A stretch of 64,000 bases of DNA from an uncultured Alphaproteobacteria bacterium (lineage in GTDB: Bacteria; Pseudomonadota; Alphaproteobacteria; HIMB59; GCA-002718135). Shown in pieces: positions 59,707 through 64,000 of this stretch (within the stretch, counting starts at the first letter, position 1; every line of letters starts with the position of its first letter). The notes under the pieces were generated by a model, which ran no database searches, was not told the DNA's origin, and saw only the letters and a list, made by a program, of their open reading frames with translations. The DNA lies in assembly GCA_902540265.1 (NCBI GenBank), contig CACBLW010000003.1:1-64000 (forward strand), read 5' to 3'. The position numbers and the translations under genes were made by a program.

Positions 59707-61076
59707 TGAAGTTTGAGAGATATGAATGGTTAGCTATTGCAATCATGATTTCCTTATTTATTTTTGTAGGTTTCATTCAAGGGTGGTCAGTAAGTTTAGT
59801 AATTTTAAACATGTGTATTATTTCAGCAATAATGACGATGGGAGTTAATATTTCATGGGGTTATGCAGGAGTAATTAATTTTGGGGTAATGGGTTTTCTT
59901 GCCATGGGTGGATTAGCAGCAGTGCTTGTTTCTTACCCTCCCATTACAGAGTCATGGCAGGCCGGAGGTAGGGGGCTAGGTATTAGTTTTGCTTTGCTTG
60001 TCGTATTAGTAATAGCTGTAATGTATATTAATAAAACGGTAATCCAAAAAAGAAATAGGTATATTTTAAATTCTCTTATAATTTTTTTTGGTATTTTAAT
60101 TATCAGACATTTTTATTTAAATGCTACACATAATATTGAAGATGTTAATCCCGCAATAGCAGGGTTTTTAGGTGGACTTGGATTACCAATAATTTTCTCT
60201 TGGATAGTAGGAGGTTTATTTGCTGCAGGTGTTGCATTTGTAATTGGTAAGGTAGCTCTTGGATTACGATCTGATTATCTTGCTATTGTTACTCTTGGTA
60301 TTTCAGAAATAGTTGTTAGTGTTTTAAAACATGAAGAATGGTTGTCCAGAGGAGTAAAAAATGTCATCGGTTTAAAGAGACCAGTTCCTTATGAAATTGA
60401 TTTACAAAATGCTGATTGGTTTATTAATTTAATTACATATCTCAATTCATCAAAGTTAAATAACATTATTGATGTAAGTGACAGACAACAATTATTAAAT
60501 AATCTTATTATTGATGGTTCAGGAATATTTGTAAAATTATCTTACGCTATTTTATTTCTGATTGTTATGTTGATAATTTTTTATTTTGCTAATAAAGCTC
60601 AATTATCTCCATGGGGAAGAATGATGAGAGCTATAAGAGACAATGAAACAGCTGCAAATGCAATGGGAAAAGATGTTGTGAAGCAACATTTAATTATTTT
60701 TGTAATAGGAGCTGCAATTGTAGGTGTTGCGGGAGCAATGCTTGTAACTTTGGATGGATTATTCACTCCTTCAGGATATCGACCACTTCGGTTCACTTTT
60801 ATTATTTGGATTATGGTAATTGTAGGCGGTAGTGGAAATAATTTAGGTGCTATATTTGGCGGTTTTGTCATATGGTTTTCTTGGATTGAAGCAGCACCAC
60901 TTACAACATTTATTATTAATCAACTTACAGTAGGTTTAGAGCCAACTAATGCTTTAAAAATACATTTACTAGATAGCGTTCCTTACTTTAGATATTTATT
61001 TATGGGTTTAATTTTATTACTAATTTTACGCTATAGGCCTAAAGGAATAATACCTGAAAAAGTTAGACACTCTTAA
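59703..61076 (+). CDS. livM: Branched-chain amino acid ABC transporter permease, LivM type
   Basis: Second permease, 457 residues, longer than many LivM proteins because of an N-terminal extension and inserts of about 100 residues before the conserved core (VALGLRSDYLAIVTLGISEIV). The coupling loop is RMMRAIRDNETAANAMGKDVVKQHL and the C-terminal RYRPKGIIPEK is typical. It ends the 14-kb + strand run. The binding protein gene livJ lies 0.7 kb on, in opposite orientation. Confidence 0.9.
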   Translation: MMKFERYEWLAIAIMISLFIFVGFIQGWSVSLVILNMCIISAIMTMGVNISWGYAGVINFGVMGFLAMGGLAAVLVSYPPITESWQAGGRGLGISFALLVVLVIAVMYINKTVIQKRNRYILNSLIIFFGILIIRHFYLNATHNIEDVNPAIAGFLGGLGLPIIFSWIVGGLFAAGVAFVIGKVALGLRSDYLAIVTLGISEIVVSVLKHEEWLSRGVKNVIGLKRPVPYEIDLQNADWFINLITYLNSSKLNNIIDVSDRQQLLNNLIIDGSGIFVKLSYAILFLIVMLIIFYFANKAQLSPWGRMMRAIRDNETAANAMGKDVVKQHLIIFVIGAAIVGVAGAMLVTLDGLFTPSGYRPLRFTFIIWIMVIVGGSGNNLGAIFGGFVIWFSWIEAAPLTTFIINQLTVGLEPTNALKIHLLDSVPYFRYLFMGLILLLILRYRPKGIIPEKVRHS

Positions 61077-61077
61077 T

Positions 61078-61677
61078 TTAAGGTAGTAAAATTTCTTCAC
61101 CTTTTTTTAAATTTAAAACGGTTATACCTTCCACTTCTTTTATCAATTGTTTAAAGCTAATTCCTCTAGGTTTTAGGTACTTTGCTCTCAGTGGGCTCAT
61201 TAGAGCATTATATTTATTATTAATATTTTCATCTTTAAAATCTTTCAAAAATAATACATCATCACTTATCATTGATATATCTTTGTAAGGATAGTCATTC
61301 ATAAAAATAGCAGCAACAGGTTTAATACTAAGATCTAAATCTGTTTTGCATAATTTAGGGATAAGCATGAACACTATATCTTTATAATTAATATGATCTA
61401 TCCCAATAATACTATAGCATTCCTTGCAGTATATTCTTGTTGAGCTTGAATTATTACGTAATTGATATGCATGCATATATTTAATTCCCTCAACATCTTT
61501 TATATCAGATCGCACATAAATTAATTTTTGTAATCTATCAGGTAAAGGACCTCCCTTAGAATACCCCCATTGTCCAGCTTGACGACAATCCTCACAACCG
61601 CAAAATAAAGAGTAGTAAATTTTATTTTTATTTAAAAATATTTTACATTTCTCACAATTGCATTTTATTACAGACAT
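61078..61677 (-). CDS. GFA-like zinc-binding protein
   Basis: 199-residue protein with the cysteine pattern of the GFA (glutathione-dependent formaldehyde-activating enzyme-like) family: C6-x-C8-xx-C11, C26-x-C28-xx-C31 and C84-xx-C87. These would bind one or two zinc ions. Family members range from S-hydroxymethylglutathione synthases to proteins of unknown function, so the activity cannot be assigned. The gene converges on livM with 1 bp between stops. It lies downstream of the livJ terminator on the same strand. Confidence 0.75.
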   Translation of the reverse strand: MSVIKCNCEKCKIFLNKNKIYYSLFCGCEDCRQAGQWGYSKGGPLPDRLQKLIYVRSDIKDVEGIKYMHAYQLRNNSSSTRIYCKECYSIIGIDHINYKDIVFMLIPKLCKTDLDLSIKPVAAIFMNDYPYKDISMISDDVLFLKDFKDENINNKYNALMSPLRAKYLKPRGISFKQLIKEVEGITVLNLKKGEEILLP

Positions 61678-61713
61678 AACTAATTCACTTTAACATTATT
61701 AATTTTTTATCAA

Positions 61714-61743
61714 ATAAAAAAACCCCGGTAAAAAACCGGGGTT
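61714..61743 (-). terminator. Rho-independent terminator of livJ
   Basis: AACCCCGGT (61721-61729) pairs with ACCGGGGTT (61735-61743) around five A, a 9-bp GC-rich stem. On the minus strand it is followed by a run of seven T (61720-61714). It lies 24 bp after the livJ stop. It is the strongest terminator in the window, fitting a highly transcribed gene. Confidence 0.92.
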
Positions 61744-61766
61744 ATGTAAAATATATTTAGCTAATT

Positions 61767-62948
61767 TTAAAGAGCACCAACAGTAACGAATTCGCCACCA
61801 CTAACTTCTAACTCTTTAAACGCACCAGCTGCATCACCAAACGCATTAAATTCTACGTCTGTTGCACCTTGGTAATCAATATCTTTACCAGCAGCTAACA
61901 TTTGTAAGCCGTATGATAATTGACCAGGGTTAATTACAATACCTGGAGCGTTAGATACTTTAGCAATATTGTTTAAGATTGATTGCTTATCAGCAGATCC
62001 ACCAGCTTGAATTGCAAGAGCAATAATTGCTGCAGCATCATAAGACTCTCCAACATATGGAGCACTTCCATCCATGCCATTTGCAGCTGCTAGTTCGCCA
62101 AACTTAGCTGAACCTTTTGAAATTGCACCTGGCATAGAACCAAATGATCCTTCAAGATCAGCACCAATATTATCTACAATTGATTGACCAATCATACCAT
62201 CAGAAAGAACAAAAGTGTCAAACGCACCTGAATCTAGAGATGCTTCGATCATTCCTTTTCCACCATCATCGATATAACCAATTACTAGTAGTGCGTCTCC
62301 ACCAGCTGATGCAAGAACACCAACTTCTGATGAATAATCTGCTTTACCATCTTCGTGTGCAGCTGATGCTGTAATAGTTCCACCACCACGAGCAAATGAA
62401 GCTTCAAATACTTCAGCTAAACCTTTTCCGTAGTCATTGTTAGTATACGTTACAGCTATACTTTCAATTCCTCTGCTTAAAGCAAGTTTAGCTAATACTT
62501 GACCACCTTTTGCATCAGATGGAGCAGTACGCCAAAAAGTTCCATTATCAGGAACTTTACTTAAACCTGGTGAAGTTGCAGATGGAGATACCATTAAGAT
62601 ACCATTTGGTACAGCAACGTTTGCATTAATCGCACCTGTTACACCTGAGCAGTCAGCACCCATAATAGCAGTTACACCTTGTGCAACTAGATCCTCAGCA
62701 GCAGCAGTTGCAGCAGCAGAGTCTACACAAGTCGAGTCAGCTTCTAAGATAGTAATTGATTCACCACCTAAAAGATTTCCAGAGTTTGATGCCTCATCAA
62801 ATGCCATTCTAGCACCATCTCTCATAGCAGGAGTTAAAGATTCAATTGGTCCTGTAAAACCAAGAATAATTCCTACTTTAATTTCTGCTAATGCAGCAGT
62901 CGTTACAGTCGACAAACTTACAATAACAGCTAGAAGTAATTTTTTCAT
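61767..62948 (-). CDS. livJ: Branched-chain amino acid ABC transporter substrate-binding protein
   Basis: Periplasmic binding protein of the type I fold (Peripla_BP_6), 393 residues. The signal peptide is cleaved after ALA at residue 21. The mature protein starts EIKVGIILGFTGPIESLTPAMRDGARMA, a LivJ/LivK-like opening, and has a low-charge, Ala/Gly-rich composition with less AT-biased codons than its neighbours, typical of very highly expressed genes. It has a strong GGAGG ribosome-binding site and its own terminator. It most likely serves the LivGFHM importer encoded opposite. Confidence 0.93.
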   Translation of the reverse strand: MKKLLLAVIVSLSTVTTAALAEIKVGIILGFTGPIESLTPAMRDGARMAFDEASNSGNLLGGESITILEADSTCVDSAAATAAAEDLVAQGVTAIMGADCSGVTGAINANVAVPNGILMVSPSATSPGLSKVPDNGTFWRTAPSDAKGGQVLAKLALSRGIESIAVTYTNNDYGKGLAEVFEASFARGGGTITASAAHEDGKADYSSEVGVLASAGGDALLVIGYIDDGGKGMIEASLDSGAFDTFVLSDGMIGQSIVDNIGADLEGSFGSMPGAISKGSAKFGELAAANGMDGSAPYVGESYDAAAIIALAIQAGGSADKQSILNNIAKVSNAPGIVINPGQLSYGLQMLAAGKDIDYQGATDVEFNAFGDAAGAFKELEVSGGEFVTVGAL

Positions 62949-62974
62949 ATTTCCTCCAAAAAAGTATACTTTTT
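62949..62974 (-). promoter_or_regulatory. livJ ribosome-binding site and 16-bp palindrome
   Basis: On the minus strand GGAGGAAAT directly precedes the livJ ATG, a near-perfect Shine-Dalgarno sequence. Immediately upstream is a perfect palindrome AAAAAGTATACTTTTT (62959-62974). It could be an operator or a leader hairpin; the sequence alone does not decide. Confidence 0.55.
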
Positions 62975-63098
62975 ATATAGGCTACCTCATATACTAGTTC
63001 CAAAAATCAATCATGCAGTTTTTTCATAAAAATACCCAAGATTTTAGCCAAAAACCATAAATTGACTTCATTTGACTCACCGGATAAAGATCAAACGT

Positions 63099-64000
63099 AT
63101 GACAATTGGAATTTTAGGCGGAGGAATTTGGGGGAGTGCACTTGCCCGAGTATTAAGTAATAATAAAGTTATCATTTATGCTCGAGATGAAAAAATTGTT
63201 AAATCAATAAATGAACATAAAATTAATCCAAAATTAAAATACAGCTCATTTAATGAAAATGTAACTGCTACTACTTCTTTGAAAGAAATTAGAAATGTTA
63301 AATTTTTATTTATAACATTACCTGCACAAAACATCAGGGAGGTGATTAAGGATTCATCATTACATAATAAAAAACATCATATTATTATATGTTCTAAAGG
63401 GATTGAAATATCGTCATCAAAATTTTTAACAGATGTATTTCAAGAAATGATGCCGTTTAAATCAATTAGTATTTTATCAGGCCCATCTTTTTCAAATGAA
63501 GTATCTCAAAGTTTACCAACTGCAGTGACACTTGCAACAAAAGATAAAAAAGATTTTGAGAATATTTCTAAACTTATACCTAACAAAGAATTTAGAATTT
63601 ATTATTCAAATGATTTAATCGGAACGCAAATAGGTGGAGCGTTAAAGAATATATATGCGATAGCAGCCGGTGTTGCAGAAGGATTGAATTTAGGCGAAAA
63701 TGCTAAAAGCGCACTCATTTCAAGATCTTTTGCAGAAATGACAAGATACGCAAAAAAATTTAAAGCTGATAAAAATACACTATTTGGTTTATCCGGGCTT
63801 GGTGATCTAATTTTAACATGTAGCTCTAAAAATTCTCGTAATACACAGTTTGGTATTAAATTAGCTTCTTCAAAATATGATAATTTTTTAGATCTTTTAA
63901 AATCGCAAGAAGTAACAGAGGGTTATTATACAGTTAAAGCAGTCTATAATATTTCACAGAAAAAAAATATTGATATGCCAATTATGGAGTCTGTATACAA
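63099..64000 (+). CDS. gpsA: NAD(P)-dependent glycerol-3-phosphate dehydrogenase (3' end cut by window)
   Basis: Makes sn-glycerol 3-phosphate for phospholipid synthesis. From the ATG at 63099 the frame stays open to the window end (300 codons of a usual 330 or so). The N-terminal Rossmann motif is MTIGILGGGIWGSALARVL. Later segments include ILSGPSFSNEV, the catalytic lysine in GGALKNIYAIAAGVAEGLNLGENAKSALI, and GLSGLGDLILTCSSKNSRN. It is divergent from livJ with 150 bp between the starts. Confidence 0.93.
   Translation, partial: MTIGILGGGIWGSALARVLSNNKVIIYARDEKIVKSINEHKINPKLKYSSFNENVTATTSLKEIRNVKFLFITLPAQNIREVIKDSSLHNKKHHIIICSKGIEISSSKFLTDVFQEMMPFKSISILSGPSFSNEVSQSLPTAVTLATKDKKDFENISKLIPNKEFRIYYSNDLIGTQIGGALKNIYAIAAGVAEGLNLGENAKSALISRSFAEMTRYAKKFKADKNTLFGLSGLGDLILTCSSKNSRNTQFGIKLASSKYDNFLDLLKSQEVTEGYYTVKAVYNISQKKNIDMPIMESVY

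Overview
The window comes from a very AT-rich, tightly packed genome. Neighbouring stop and start codons often overlap (taATG, ATGA, TTGA) and convergent genes share their last few bases. The gene content points to a free-living, probably marine alphaproteobacterium with a streamlined genome: an alpha-type SspB, a circularly permuted (two-piece) tmRNA gene, an ftsZ-lpxC end to the division cluster, MraZ, HflKC/DegP and a Liv-type amino-acid transporter. It resembles SAR11/HIMB59/AEGEAN-169-like lineages in style, but the exact lineage is inferred and not proven here.

Layout. 1-7.4 kb: a sugar uptake and catabolism cluster (two ABC permeases, class II aldolase, PhyH-type oxygenase, two Gfo/Idh/MocA dehydrogenases, aldo/keto reductase, sugar epimerase-like TIM barrel). 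7.5-14.7 kb: envelope and DNA maintenance (MlaC, MlaA, UvrD-type helicase, LigA, BamD, amidase). 14.76-15.1 kb: RNase P RNA. 15.1-32.9 kb: a complete dcw cluster (mraZ-rsmH-ftsL-ftsI-murE-murF-mraY-murD-ftsW-murG-murC-murB-ddl-ftsQ-ftsA-ftsZ) with four MraZ boxes in front and a terminator behind, then lpxC. 33.7-37.1 kb: fumC, gpmA, sspB, a secreted hypothetical protein and a rhodanese. 37.1-40.0 kb: a small variable region next to the tmRNA gene. 40.1-47 kb: folA-thyA, mrp, hflK-hflC-DUF2065-degP-miaA. 47-61 kb: one long + strand run, ilvB-ilvN-ilvC-leuA-mreBCD-mrdA-rodA-livGFHM. 61-64 kb: a GFA-like zinc protein, livJ on the minus strand, and a gpsA cut by the window end.

The most unusual part is 37.1-39.75 kb. 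The 3' end of the tmRNA gene (terminator stem sequence, core GGGGCGTTCTGT) is repeated at four places and divides the stretch into three short modules of about 659, 1158 and 800 bp. Each carries one unrelated gene: a small secreted protein, a secreted EF-hand protein, and a HEAT-like protein. Two modules share nearly identical ends with three CTTCGTAG-type direct repeats per end, and the nearest repeat lies exactly 50 nt from the core on both sides. That is the geometry of a tyrosine-integrase attP with arm sites. No integrase is visible. I read this as a tandem array of single-gene, non-autonomous cassettes stacked at ssrA, mobilised in trans.

The other regions are ordinary housekeeping blocks with a few points of interest: TGGGN boxes overlapping the mraZ -10, a terminator hairpin touching the lpxC start codon, and branched-chain amino-acid synthesis and uptake genes flanking the cell-elongation genes in one run.
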